A DNA stretch of 12,070 nt from an uncultured Collinsella sp. (GTDB lineage Bacteria; Actinomycetota; Coriobacteriia; Coriobacteriales; Coriobacteriaceae), in contig CABRIB010000064.1 in assembly GCA_902470915.1 (NCBI GenBank), forward strand, positions 1-12,070. Reading direction: 5' to 3'. Below the pieces are notes generated by a model, which saw nothing but the letters and a program-made list of their open reading frames with translations, was not told the origin of the DNA and searched no databases. Shown here piece by piece: positions 1 to 5,458 of the stretch. Both the position numbers and the translations under genes were made by a program. Positions within the stretch are counted from its first letter, which is position 1. Each line of letters opens with the position of its first letter.

Positions 1-45
1 ACACAAGGAGTATCGTCGGCAGCGTCAGATGTGTATAAGAGACAG
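1..45 (+). other. Illumina Nextera adapter with i5 index (sequencing artefact)
   Basis: Bases 13-45 match the Nextera read-1 transposase adapter: TCGTCGGCAGCGTC followed by the 19-bp mosaic end AGATGTGTATAAGAGACAG. The eight bases before it (5-12, AAGGAGTA) match a standard Nextera i5 index (the S507/N507 type), and bases 1-4 (ACAC) match the end of the P5-side oligo. This is library-construction sequence left untrimmed at a contig end, not organism DNA. The biological sequence starts at about base 46. Confidence 0.97.
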
Positions 46-47
46 CC

Positions 48-380
48 TTTATAGAGGAGAAGTTCGAACTCGATACCGCGAGACTCGAACTCGAGAACAA
101 CGAGCTCCACGCCGCGGGCGTCAGGTACCTCTCCCGTGCTAAGGGGCTCGGCAGGCAGGTTGTCCAACTCCATGCCGAGGCTGAGGCCATGGTCGATGAG
201 ATCGAGCGGCTGCGCGGCGAGCGTGACGCCGCACTGAAAACCCAAGCCGACACACTCCTGGCCCAGCGCGACCTGATGGCCGAGGTCGCCGCCCTCAAGG
301 ACCGCCTCGCCGCCTCCGAGCAGCGAGCGGCCGTGGCCGAAGCCAAGGTCGAGGTCATGTCCCAGATGAAGGGCGAGTAG
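48..380 (+). CDS. Coiled-coil protein, 3' fragment (5' end cut by contig end)
   Basis: An open frame runs from the first non-adapter bases (FIEEKFELDTARLELENNEL...) to a TAG at 378-380, giving about 110 residues. Three in-frame bases into the adapter the frame meets a stop, so the real gene began upstream of the contig and is truncated by assembly. An internal ATG at 189 would give 63 residues, but the frame before it has the same heptad-like character, so I read it as one partial protein. The visible part is rich in E, A, R, K, L and Q, and residues EIERLRGERDAAL and LMAEVAALKDRLAASEQRAAV form clear heptads. It is probably a long, soluble, dimeric coiled coil. There is no signal peptide or membrane segment in the visible part. 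I do not recognise the family; a phage or plasmid structural or segregation-type coiled coil is possible. It converges on the phosphoesterase operon. Confidence 0.7.
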   Translation, partial: FIEEKFELDTARLELENNELHAAGVRYLSRAKGLGRQVVQLHAEAEAMVDEIERLRGERDAALKTQADTLLAQRDLMAEVAALKDRLAASEQRAAVAEAKVEVMSQMKGE

Positions 381-408
381 CCCCGCGTTTCTCCTATCAG
401 GCGGCTGA

Positions 409-449
409 TTTCTAGAAACCTTCTAGAACGCTTCTAGCAGGTTTCTAGA
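409..449. repeat. Four TTCTAG iterons with exact 11-bp period, also forming a hairpin
   Basis: TTCTAG begins at 410, 421, 432 and 443, an exact 11-bp step, so all copies face the same side of the helix. The array is also a dyad: TCTAGAAACCT (411-421) pairs with AGGTTTCTAGA (439-449), and inside it CTAGAA (423-428) pairs with TTCTAG (432-437) around a CGC loop, giving an 18-bp stem with one mismatch. It lies in the gap between two convergent genes and overlaps the last codons and stop of the phosphoesterase gene. It could be a protein-binding array or a bidirectional termination hairpin, though there is no T-tract. Confidence 0.75.
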
Positions 450-1160
450 GCCGGGCGCAGCATCTTCGATCGGCACGATGTCTCGGTAGGCAAGGCGGTG
501 CCTGTCGTCGCGCCATTCGTCGCCGTGGTAGTGGCCGAAGAACCAGGCGCGGTAGCCGAGCTGCCCGTCGAGCTCGGCAAGGAATCGCTGAAGCCGGTCG
601 TCCCGATATTCGCGTCCGCACTCTCGGCACAGCCCCTCAGCAAGGGCGGCCGGCGCCTCGTGAGTCACCACGTAGTCGACCTTCCAGCCCACGCGGTCGA
701 GCGAGGCGCGGCAGCGCTCCATCTCTTCCTCGCTCGGCATCTCCTCGGGCCACCAGCTCCTCCCCTCCCTGCGACACTGCCTGTCGTTGCTCGCGGCACC
801 GCCCATGGCAAGGACCGTGAGCCCGCCGATGTCGAACACCTCCCCACGCATCAGGTGCAGCACGTGCGGTCGCGCCTCATGGACGAGCCCACCGTTCCAC
901 TCCCGTACCGGCAGATTAGCCAAGGCGTGATGGTTCTCATGGTTTCCGTCGACGAAGCACGTAGTCCACGGTTTGGACTCAAGCCAGTTGAGCCAATACT
1001 TCTCGGCGTTTGAGCCGTCCCAGACAAAGCCGAAGTCGCCGGCAACGATCACCACGTCATCGCGCGTCAGGGTCCGGCCCAGCGGCCAATTCTTGAAGGC
1101 AAACCGGCTGGACCCGTACTCGGCCCTGCCGTGCACGTCGCCCGTCACATAGATAGCCAT
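423..1160 (-). CDS. Metallophosphoesterase A (calcineurin-like)
   Basis: Predicted 245-residue cytosolic enzyme of the calcineurin-like metallophosphoesterase superfamily, which hydrolyses phosphomono- or diesters at a two-metal centre. The five classical motifs are present in order: GDVHG (D8, H10), GDFGF (D42), GNHE (N73, H74), VTHE (H167) and GHYH (H210, H212). All metal ligands look intact. A CxxC pair (C178, C181) lies between the last two motifs; its role is unknown. I place the start at the ATG at 1158-1160, not the longer frame opening at 1175, because the stop of the upstream gene and this ATG share one base (TGATG). This predicts translational coupling. The protein is clearly homologous to the next gene upstream along its whole length (shared GDFGF, WLES, VDGNHE, MRGEVF, MGGA, SWWP, WKVD). 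It is the last gene of a three-gene operon. Substrate is not predictable. Confidence 0.9.
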   Translation of the reverse strand: MAIYVTGDVHGRAEYGSSRFAFKNWPLGRTLTRDDVVIVAGDFGFVWDGSNAEKYWLNWLESKPWTTCFVDGNHENHHALANLPVREWNGGLVHEARPHVLHLMRGEVFDIGGLTVLAMGGAASNDRQCRREGRSWWPEEMPSEEEMERCRASLDRVGWKVDYVVTHEAPAALAEGLCRECGREYRDDRLQRFLAELDGQLGYRAWFFGHYHGDEWRDDRHRLAYRDIVPIEDAAPGSRNLLEAF

Positions 1161-1885
1161 CAGTACGCGCCCCACGGCAGGAGTTTGTCCCCGAGTCTCA
1201 CGATCCGGTCATACAGCACCGTGTGCCGTTCGTCCGGGTTGCCGTCTCGGTGAAAATGGCCGTAATACCAATGTTTATAGTCCAGGCGGTCCTCGAGCTC
1301 GTCGAGGAATCCGGTCAGCCGGTCCACATCAGGGCGTTCCCAGCCTGGGTCCGGGTAGAGCGTCGGCGAGAGCATGCGCGTGGCGCAGGTATGGGTGATG
1401 ACGCAGTCGACCTTCCAGGCGACCTCGTCGAGCCTTGCCCGCGCGGCATCGAAATCGCGCTCGTCCGGCAGCTCCTGCGGCCACCACGAGCTGTACGGGA
1501 TGCGGTACGCCCTGTCGACGCTCGTCGCCCCGCCCATGGTGAAGACCGTCTTCCCGTCGAGCTCGAAGACCTCCCCGCGCATGAGGCGACGGATGGACGA
1601 GGTATCCGATAGGCGCTGCGTCAGCCCGCCGTGCCACGGCTCCATGGGGCGCTCCGCCCAATGGTCGAAGCGCTCGTGGTTGCCGTCGACGAACAGCACC
1701 GTGTAGGGGCGCGACTCCAGCCAGGCGATGTCGGCGCATTCCTCGGCGGAGAAGTCCCACGGAAAGCCAAAGTCGCCGGCGATGATCAGATAGTCGTCGC
1801 TGCCAAGGCTATCCCCAAGCTCCCAGTCGCGGAGCTTTTGCATGTCGAGCCCGCCGTGGATGTCGCCTGTCACATAGACCGTCAT
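1160..1885 (-). CDS. Metallophosphoesterase B (calcineurin-like, paralogue of A)
   Basis: Predicted 241-residue metallophosphoesterase with all signature motifs: GDIHG (D8, H10), GDFGF (D38), GNHER (N69, H70), ITHT and GHFH. It shares the whole domain plan of the downstream gene, so the pair looks like a tandem duplication that has since diverged. The CxxC seen in A is absent here. Start: the ATG at 1883-1885 overlaps the TGA of the upstream gene by four bases (ATGA), a typical coupling arrangement; its own stop overlaps the next ATG by one base. The three enzymes are therefore probably made from one mRNA in balanced amounts. It is cytosolic, with no signal or membrane segment. Function beyond phosphoester hydrolysis is unknown; small calcineurin-like enzymes of this type are frequent in phages and plasmids. 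Confidence 0.9.
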   Translation of the reverse strand: MTVYVTGDIHGGLDMQKLRDWELGDSLGSDDYLIIAGDFGFPWDFSAEECADIAWLESRPYTVLFVDGNHERFDHWAERPMEPWHGGLTQRLSDTSSIRRLMRGEVFELDGKTVFTMGGATSVDRAYRIPYSSWWPQELPDERDFDAARARLDEVAWKVDCVITHTCATRMLSPTLYPDPGWERPDVDRLTGFLDELEDRLDYKHWYYGHFHRDGNPDERHTVLYDRIVRLGDKLLPWGAY

Positions 1886-2520
1886 CGGATCGCCTCTTTC
1901 CGCTTGTAAGCCGCCAGCTCGCGCTCGACCTGCCTGTCACCGGTCTCGTTGACCCACCAGGGCCATTTCACCCGGCCGCACGGCTCGTCGACTCCGGCGA
2001 ACCATCCCCTCAGCTCGTCGAGGCTCACCGGGGAGTGCCCGTTGGCATCGCAACCGACGTCGTAGCGCAGAAGGCCCTGCTTGCGGTTGAGCTCGTTGTA
2101 CGCGCCACCGCTGCTGTGGATGTGTCCGTGAAGGTGCCACGATCCATGGCTCATGCCCTGCCAGTCGGCCATGGGGCAATGGCACAGGACGATCTTCTGC
2201 CCGTCGATCTTGAGCACGCAGATCGGCGGTTCCACGGTGAAGGCGCCAGCGACCGCCGGCTGGGTCCAGTCCTTGTCGTGGTTTCCCGGGACGAGGTGGA
2301 TGCGTCTGCAGGCAATCCGCTTGCGAAGCCCATAGGCGTCCTGGGCGGTCATCTTGAATGAGAAATCACCCAGGATGTAGAGTTCGTCGTCCACGGCAAC
2401 CCTGCCGTTGATGCTGTCGACGATGGCGTCGTTCATCTGCCAAATCGTCTCCCACGGGCGGTCGGTGAACTTCAGCACGTTCTCATGCCCGAAGTGGGTG
2501 TCACTGGTAAACCAGATCAT
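1882..2520 (-). CDS. Metallophosphoesterase C (phage-type, first gene of operon)
   Basis: Predicted 212-residue metallophosphoesterase of a more distant branch than A and B. The opening SDTHFGHENV (D7, H9, with the FGHxN extension), LGDFSF (D52), PGNHD (N80, H81), LCHCP and HLHGHIH motifs give a complete two-metal site. The FGHxN/GNHD pattern with a short cap is common among small phosphoesterases of phages and bacterial accessory DNA. The ATG at 2518-2520 has a good ribosome site (AAGGAGA, about 7 bases upstream). It is the operon's first gene and overlaps the next by four bases. It is cytosolic. A phosphodiesterase acting on nucleotides or nucleic-acid ends is possible, but the sequence does not identify the substrate. 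Confidence 0.9.
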   Translation of the reverse strand: MIWFTSDTHFGHENVLKFTDRPWETIWQMNDAIVDSINGRVAVDDELYILGDFSFKMTAQDAYGLRKRIACRRIHLVPGNHDKDWTQPAVAGAFTVEPPICVLKIDGQKIVLCHCPMADWQGMSHGSWHLHGHIHSSGGAYNELNRKQGLLRYDVGCDANGHSPVSLDELRGWFAGVDEPCGRVKWPWWVNETGDRQVERELAAYKRKEAIR

Positions 2521-2543
2521 ATTGATTGTCTCCTTCTGTCGCT

Positions 2544-2574
2544 AAAAAACGTTCTCCTTCGAGGTCAGGAGACG
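2544..2574 (-). terminator. Rho-independent terminator or attenuator ahead of the phosphoesterase operon
   Basis: On the minus strand, ACGTCTCCT pairs with AGGAGAACGT (one bulged A, loop GACCTCGA) and is followed directly by six T (forward A2544-2549). It sits about 25 bases upstream of the phosphoesterase C start. It may end transcription coming from the mobilisation genes, or attenuate the operon from within its leader. Confidence 0.55.
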
Positions 2575-2585
2575 TATTTTGAGCG

Positions 2586-2609
2586 ACATGAGGTACATAT
2601 CCCTCATGT
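2586..2609. repeat. Perfect 8-bp inverted repeat upstream of phosphoesterase operon
   Basis: ACATGAGG (2586-2593) and CCTCATGT (2602-2609) are perfect reverse complements around an 8-base spacer. It lies about 66 bases upstream of the operon start, next to the terminator-like hairpin. It may be an operator or a leader-RNA hairpin; no regulator for it is identified. Confidence 0.5.
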
Positions 2610-2711
2610 TCCAAGCTCCAATCTGCCGAATTTGCTCGGATAAAAGTCTAAGGCTTCGATAGCGAGCACAATTTGATTTTTGAATTATGGACGAATTCCT
2701 CGTCAAGAGGG

Positions 2712-2761
2712 TAAAATAATGCCGACGGCAGCCCAAGTTGTAGTGAGCTGGGCAGAGCCGT
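2712..2761 (-). terminator. Terminator-like hairpin after the small membrane peptide gene
   Basis: On the minus strand ACGGC-TCT-GCCCA pairs with TGGGC-T-GCCGT around a 13-base loop (forward 2725-2761) and is followed by CGGCATTATTTTA. It lies about 26 bases beyond the stop of the 41-residue gene and probably ends that transcript. The T-run is interrupted, so strength is uncertain. Confidence 0.45.
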
Positions 2762-2786
2762 TGCTTAACGAAGTTAGGTCATCGTC

Positions 2787-2912
2787 TTAGCGACGGTGAC
2801 CTTTCTTTTTGGGCTTCGAGCCCTGCTTAAGTGCCTTGGAAAGGCCGACAAGGGCCGTGAGGAGCGAGACCATAGCGGTCAGGAGCTTCACGAACTCAGT
2901 GAAATCGGTCAT
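2787..2912 (-). CDS. 41-residue single-membrane-segment peptide (candidate type I toxin or holin-like)
   Basis: A short gene that ORF callers with a 60-codon limit miss. It reads MTDFTEFVKLL then a hydrophobic stretch TAMVSLLTALVGLSKAL (about residues 8-28), and ends in a very basic tail, KPKKKGHRR. The start is well supported: the ATG at 2910-2912 is preceded by GGGAGGTGAT, a nine-base perfect match to the anti-Shine-Dalgarno sequence, with 8 bases from GGAGG to ATG. One short membrane helix with a positively charged tail is the layout of many type I toxin peptides and holin-like peptides. I cannot name a family and the toxin idea is inference. It lies about 190 bases downstream of the relaxase gene on the same strand, has its own -10 box, and its ribosome site lies in a hairpin. 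Confidence 0.72.
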   Translation of the reverse strand: MTDFTEFVKLLTAMVSLLTALVGLSKALKQGSKPKKKGHRR

Positions 2913-2920
2913 GGGCATCA

Positions 2921-2938
2921 CCTCCCATCGAATGGAGG
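2921..2938 (-). promoter_or_regulatory. Hairpin covering the ribosome binding site of the 41-residue peptide
   Basis: On the minus strand CCTCCAT pairs with ATGGGAGG (one bulged G) around a TCG loop. The right arm is the Shine-Dalgarno sequence itself, so in the folded mRNA the ribosome site would be occluded. Such sequestration is a known trait of type I toxin mRNAs; here it is a prediction from base pairing alone. Confidence 0.5.
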
Positions 2939-2975
2939 GCTCTGCCCGGCACGAGGACTGCCGACAGCGAGGACG

Positions 2976-2984
2976 ATTCTATCA
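2976..2984 (-). promoter_or_regulatory. Extended -10 promoter for the 41-residue peptide
   Basis: TGATAGAAT on the minus strand is an extended -10 (TG, one base, TAGAAT). The -35 region is poor (ATGAAG at 17 bp). It predicts a start near 2969 and a leader of about 57 bases that contains the ribosome-site hairpin. Confidence 0.4.
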
Positions 2985-3100
2985 GAGTGGCTGGCCCTCT
3001 TCATTCAATTCATGCTCCCCACCCTCGCCGAGACTGCAAGCGTGGCAGAATCGGCACCGAACGGTAGCGCGCCAGGGCACTGACGATGAACTATCCAAAA

Positions 3101-4300
3101 CTAGCGAGGCGTGTCACCACGTGAGAAATCGCCACGGTCGATAACGCGATCGCCCATCTGTCGCGACACAGTGCTACCGCCGTGCGCCTGGCCGGCGGTG
3201 CGAACGCGGTCATCGCCGGCATTGGGAACGGCGCCGGCGTAACGGTTGCGAATCTCCCTCGCATAACCGCGACGCGCAAGAAGTTCATCGCGAACCGCCG
3301 GATCTTCGAGCAGGTCTTCGTCACACTTCGGTGTAATGAATTTAGGAAACGAATTGTAGGCGACGCCTTTGCTTGCTTTAGCCTGCTCGACCCACGCCGA
3401 GTATGCTTTCTTGAGTCGTCGGATATAAATCTCACAGCGCTTCTCGTATGGAAGCGCACGCTCGGCCTCCAACACGTTATTTTCGAAAGCCGTCTGCAAT
3501 GACTTCAACGCGAAGCGTCCGTCAAGACGAGTCAGGTTGAAGGTGCACTTCGGATTGCCGGCTTCTTTGATATCGAGATCTGTCGCATAGACTCGATTGT
3601 TCTTGATGAAAATGTCTACGCCCCATGATGCAAGTAGTTTTTTGAACTGCTCCATATTCTTTACGCGACCTTCGTCAATCGCAATATGGATCAGCTCACG
3701 CAGATTGTTTTTATAACTGTACTCGCCGCGACCAATAATCTCCTTTTCCGTGTCGCGCGGTTGACGATCACGAATCTTCGAATTTTTCTTACCCTTTTCA
3801 AGTTGGGCGAGATTCCAGTCCTTATCGAGTTCGCGGACCCACGAGGCGCGTTCGAACTTCCCGTGACGCCCGCCCGTCTCACAACGTTTTCCTGTCAGGA
3901 GATCCGTGCGGTTGATTGCCATGTGCACTGCGTAGCGTTTTCCCGCCTTGTCGCTTTCCTCGTGTAGCGCGAAGATAACTTGCTGATTCGGGTAATGCTT
4001 CGCGACCCATTGCCTTGCGTAGGCCATACATGCATCCGGCGTCATTTTACCGCCGTTGCACGAACATTCTTCGGGGAGAAACGCGAGAATCTGGTGGAGG
4101 ATAGTCACGTTCTTCGCGCCGGCTCGCGAAGGCGTGTCGTGATGGAAAACCTTCCGCGTCATTGCCATTTTCGAAAACCAGTACTTATCGCATTTGATGT
4201 TCCAGCCATCACGGGCAAGGGCATGTTTCCCGTTGATGTACCGCCGAACGTTCTTTGCGTAGCGCTCGCTCGATACGCTCTTCTGCTTGATAACAGTCAC
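3101..4300 (-). CDS. Relaxase / mobilisation nuclease (MobA/VirD2-like, MOB_P type)
   Basis: Predicted 399-residue DNA relaxase that would nick one strand at oriT, stay joined to the 5' end through a tyrosine and pilot the strand into a recipient. The N-terminal third shows the family pattern: a tyrosine region (Y14, Y21 in RRYINGK), then KMTPDACMAYARQWVAKHYPNQQV, then the metal-binding motif region ALHEESD...YAVHMAINRTDLLTGKR. Of the usual three histidines only H113 and H126 are evident, with E114, D117 and N130; this is a degenerate version, perhaps a divergent subfamily. The C-terminal part is basic and K/R/E-rich, and the last 60 residues are low complexity (R, G, D). The start is GTG at 4300, overlapping the MobC stop by four bases (GTGA), so it is translationally coupled. 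Codons are AT-richer than in flanking genes. No coupling protein or type IV secretion gene is visible, so the element would be mobilisable, not self-transmissible. Confidence 0.88.
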   Translation of the reverse strand: MTVIKQKSVSSERYAKNVRRYINGKHALARDGWNIKCDKYWFSKMAMTRKVFHHDTPSRAGAKNVTILHQILAFLPEECSCNGGKMTPDACMAYARQWVAKHYPNQQVIFALHEESDKAGKRYAVHMAINRTDLLTGKRCETGGRHGKFERASWVRELDKDWNLAQLEKGKKNSKIRDRQPRDTEKEIIGRGEYSYKNNLRELIHIAIDEGRVKNMEQFKKLLASWGVDIFIKNNRVYATDLDIKEAGNPKCTFNLTRLDGRFALKSLQTAFENNVLEAERALPYEKRCEIYIRRLKKAYSAWVEQAKASKGVAYNSFPKFITPKCDEDLLEDPAVRDELLARRGYAREIRNRYAGAVPNAGDDRVRTAGQAHGGSTVSRQMGDRVIDRGDFSRGDTPR

Positions 4301-4833
4301 TTTGCATCGCCGCCATCGGTGAAATAGCGACGCTCGAGCGTTCTCAAGAATTGAAAAGCGTAATCAGAACTTTTAGCAACGCACCCGATGGCCATAAGAA
4401 CGGCAGTTTCGTCGTAAGCCGAAAGTCCTTGCGCGTTTATGAAGTGCGCCAACTGGTTAAGGTTCGTACCCTGCTTCAAAAGCTCATGATAGATCTTCTC
4501 CACGCCGCCATGGTCGAAATCGATTTTCTCGATCTTCCCGTTAATTAGTACGCGCCGTGCATACGAGCTCACGGTCACGCCAAGGAAATCAGCATTGCTT
4601 TCGATTATCCTTTTTTCTTCCGGTGAGACCCTGATGTGCAATTCTTCAGTTCGAGATTTTTGATCAGCAATTTCCGCAAGACCAAAATCGATATCGAGAT
4701 CGTCGGCATTGCATAAGACGAAACGTATGAGTTCCGCCTCACTCATCTCATGTCGCTTTGCGATTGCGATGATGGCTTTCTTCTCTTCATCGGAAAGAGA
4801 CGCCTTGACGGTGTGTGGGCGGAGCCTGCTCAT
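4297..4833 (-). CDS. MobC-like mobilisation accessory protein
   Basis: Predicted 178-residue relaxosome accessory protein. The MobC signature KQGTNLNQLAHFIN occupies residues 120-133. Before it are two ribbon-helix-helix-like segments: HTVKASLSDEEKKAIIAIAKRHEMS (about 7-40) and ELHIRVSPEEKRIIESNADFLG (about 64-97). MobC proteins usually show one such segment, so this copy seems internally duplicated, which could let one chain touch two half-sites. The role would be to bind oriT, bend or open it, and load the relaxase. The ATG at 4831-4833 follows GGAGG at a short 4-base spacing. The gene sits directly beside the hairpin-rich region and overlaps the relaxase gene by four bases, the usual order oriT-mobC-relaxase. 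Its leader includes the 8-bp dyad at 4858-4877, a possible autorepression site. Confidence 0.87.
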   Translation of the reverse strand: MSRLRPHTVKASLSDEEKKAIIAIAKRHEMSEAELIRFVLCNADDLDIDFGLAEIADQKSRTEELHIRVSPEEKRIIESNADFLGVTVSSYARRVLINGKIEKIDFDHGGVEKIYHELLKQGTNLNQLAHFINAQGLSAYDETAVLMAIGCVAKSSDYAFQFLRTLERRYFTDGGDAK

Positions 4834-4857
4834 GATTCCTCCGGAAAACGAATCAGC

Positions 4858-4877
4858 GATCGGAGAGGCCTCCGATC
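4858..4877. repeat. 8-bp dyad in mobC leader
   Basis: GATCGGAG (4858-4865) and CTCCGATC (4870-4877) are perfect reverse complements with loop AGGC. It lies 25 bases upstream of the mobC ATG. It shares core and loop with the dyad at 5119-5142, so the two may be sites for one protein. Confidence 0.65.
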
Positions 4878-4935
4878 AAAACCTGCTATGCGATTCGCTT
4901 TCCTTTTGAGGAACGGCTAGCGTCGTTCCAAAAAC

Positions 4936-4968
4936 GAAGAATCGTCTCCGCGATTCTTCATCGCGGAG
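4936..4968. repeat. Two overlapping, mutually exclusive hairpins
   Basis: GAAGAATCG (4936-4944) pairs with CGATTCTTC (4951-4959), a 9-bp perfect dyad. CTCCGCGA (4946-4953) pairs with TCGCGGAG (4961-4968), an 8-bp perfect dyad. They share bases 4951-4953 and each uses the other's loop, so only one can form at a time. A smaller dyad, GGAACG/CGTTCC (4910-4929), lies just beside. Confidence 0.6.
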
Positions 4969-4986
4969 TTTCAACTTCACAACAAC

Positions 4987-5010
4987 CTTATCGCCGTAGC
5001 AGGCGATAAG
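4987..5010. repeat. Perfect 9-bp inverted repeat, likely oriT core dyad
   Basis: CTTATCGCC (4987-4995) and GGCGATAAG (5002-5010) are perfect reverse complements with loop GTAGCA. Its outer context, ACCTT...AAGGT, is also partly symmetric. Relaxases usually recognise such a repeat and nick a few bases away, so a nick just to either side is the first place to test. Confidence 0.6.
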
Positions 5011-5016
5011 CAAGGT

Positions 5017-5070
5017 CTGTGGCGTGGTGTTTTTGGGGTCCGAATGGGCCCACAAAAATGCCACCCACAG
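5017..5070. repeat. Long imperfect inverted repeat (about 25-bp arms)
   Basis: The left arm 5017-5041 (CTGTGGCGTGGTGTTTTTG then GGGTCC) pairs with 5046-5070 with about five mismatches or bulges and a four-base loop (GAAT... at 5042-5045). The key shared blocks are CTGTGG, GTGG and TTTTTG. In single-stranded form this would be the most stable structure of the region. Confidence 0.55.
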
Positions 5071-5079
5071 TCATCTTGC

Positions 5080-5098
5080 ATGCCCCAGAAGGGGGCAT
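5080..5098. repeat. 7-bp inverted repeat
   Basis: ATGCCCC (5080-5086) and GGGGCAT (5092-5098) pair perfectly around AGAAG. A further small stem, ACGC/GCGT, follows at 5101-5114. Confidence 0.5.
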
Positions 5099-5118
5099 AG
5101 ACGCAGCGAAGCGTAGGC

Positions 5119-5142
5119 AGAAGATGAGAGGCCTCATCTTCT
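5119..5142. repeat. Perfect 10-bp inverted repeat at the outer edge of the oriT region
   Basis: AGAAGATGAG (5119-5128) and CTCATCTTCT (5133-5142) pair perfectly around loop AGGC, the same loop as in the mobC-leader dyad. It lies about 47 bases beyond the end of the 46-residue gene on the minus strand and could also terminate that transcript, though no clear T-tract follows on that strand. Confidence 0.55.
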
Positions 5143-5188
5143 TTCTCGAAAGGCTTCGGGAACAATTAAGACATCGATGGGCTATCAG

Positions 5189-5329
5189 CTAGACGTCAAG
5201 GCCCATTAGTCTTCTACGTTCAGCGCGCTCCTCAGCAATTCTTTTTGATCCGGCAATGGCCTGTCCCTTTTTATCCTTGAGGCTCATCGGCTCTTCGGTT
5301 TTCTTTTTACTGGCATTCTTGTTTTCCAC
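5189..5329 (-). CDS. Small highly charged protein (46 residues), unknown
   Basis: I do not recognise this gene. I choose the GTG at 5327-5329 because AGGAGG stands five bases before it; the longer frame opening at 5428 would run back through a transcription terminator and has no ribosome site. The product (ENKNASKKKTEEPMSLKDKK... to RRLMGLDV) is about half charged residues. A C-terminal amphipathic helix, AGSKRIAEERAERRRLMGL, could bind nucleic acid or a partner. There is no membrane segment or signal. It lies just outside the candidate oriT and reads towards mobC, so a role in mobilisation or plasmid upkeep is possible but unproven. Confidence 0.55.
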   Translation of the reverse strand: MENKNASKKKTEEPMSLKDKKGQAIAGSKRIAEERAERRRLMGLDV

Positions 5330-5382
5330 AGCGGCCTCCTGATTGATTATTCTCCTATCGTTTATTCCCAAACTGAGCACAT

Positions 5383-5407
5383 AAAAAGGCGGCCGAAACC
5401 GACCGCC
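5383..5407 (-). terminator. Rho-independent terminator of the lipoprotein gene
   Basis: On the minus strand GGCGGTC pairs with GGCCGCC (one G-U pair, loop GGTTTC) and is followed by five T (forward A5383-5387). It lies about 50 bases after the lipoprotein stop. Confidence 0.8.
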
Positions 5408-5458
5408 CGCGAACAAATATGTATTCACCGAACGTAAGAGAAGGGGAACAAATGTACA

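Larger units (their letters stand above)
4834..5188. other. Candidate origin of transfer (oriT): hairpin-dense gene-free region
   Basis: This stretch without a gene lies upstream of mobC and holds at least six inverted repeats in about 290 bases, each listed separately. Position beside mobC-relaxase, and the concentration of dyads, are what an oriT shows. The strongest dyad is a perfect 9-bp repeat at 4987-5010, the kind normally found next to a nick site. I cannot place the nick: no exact match to a known nic core is evident. GAGAGGCCTC occurs at both edges (4863-4872 and 5126-5135). A single-strand replication origin is an alternative. Confidence 0.65.

Noticed and set aside
498..1013. A 171-residue plus-strand frame
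   Set aside because: Antisense to phosphoesterase A, which has all catalytic motifs.
2542..2736. A 64-residue minus-strand frame
   Set aside because: Starts at TTG without ribosome site and runs through two hairpin terminators.
2801..2826. Hairpin GGGCT-TCG-AGCCC as a terminator
   Set aside because: The T-run lies before it on the plus strand and becomes A on the other; it is inside the 41-residue gene.
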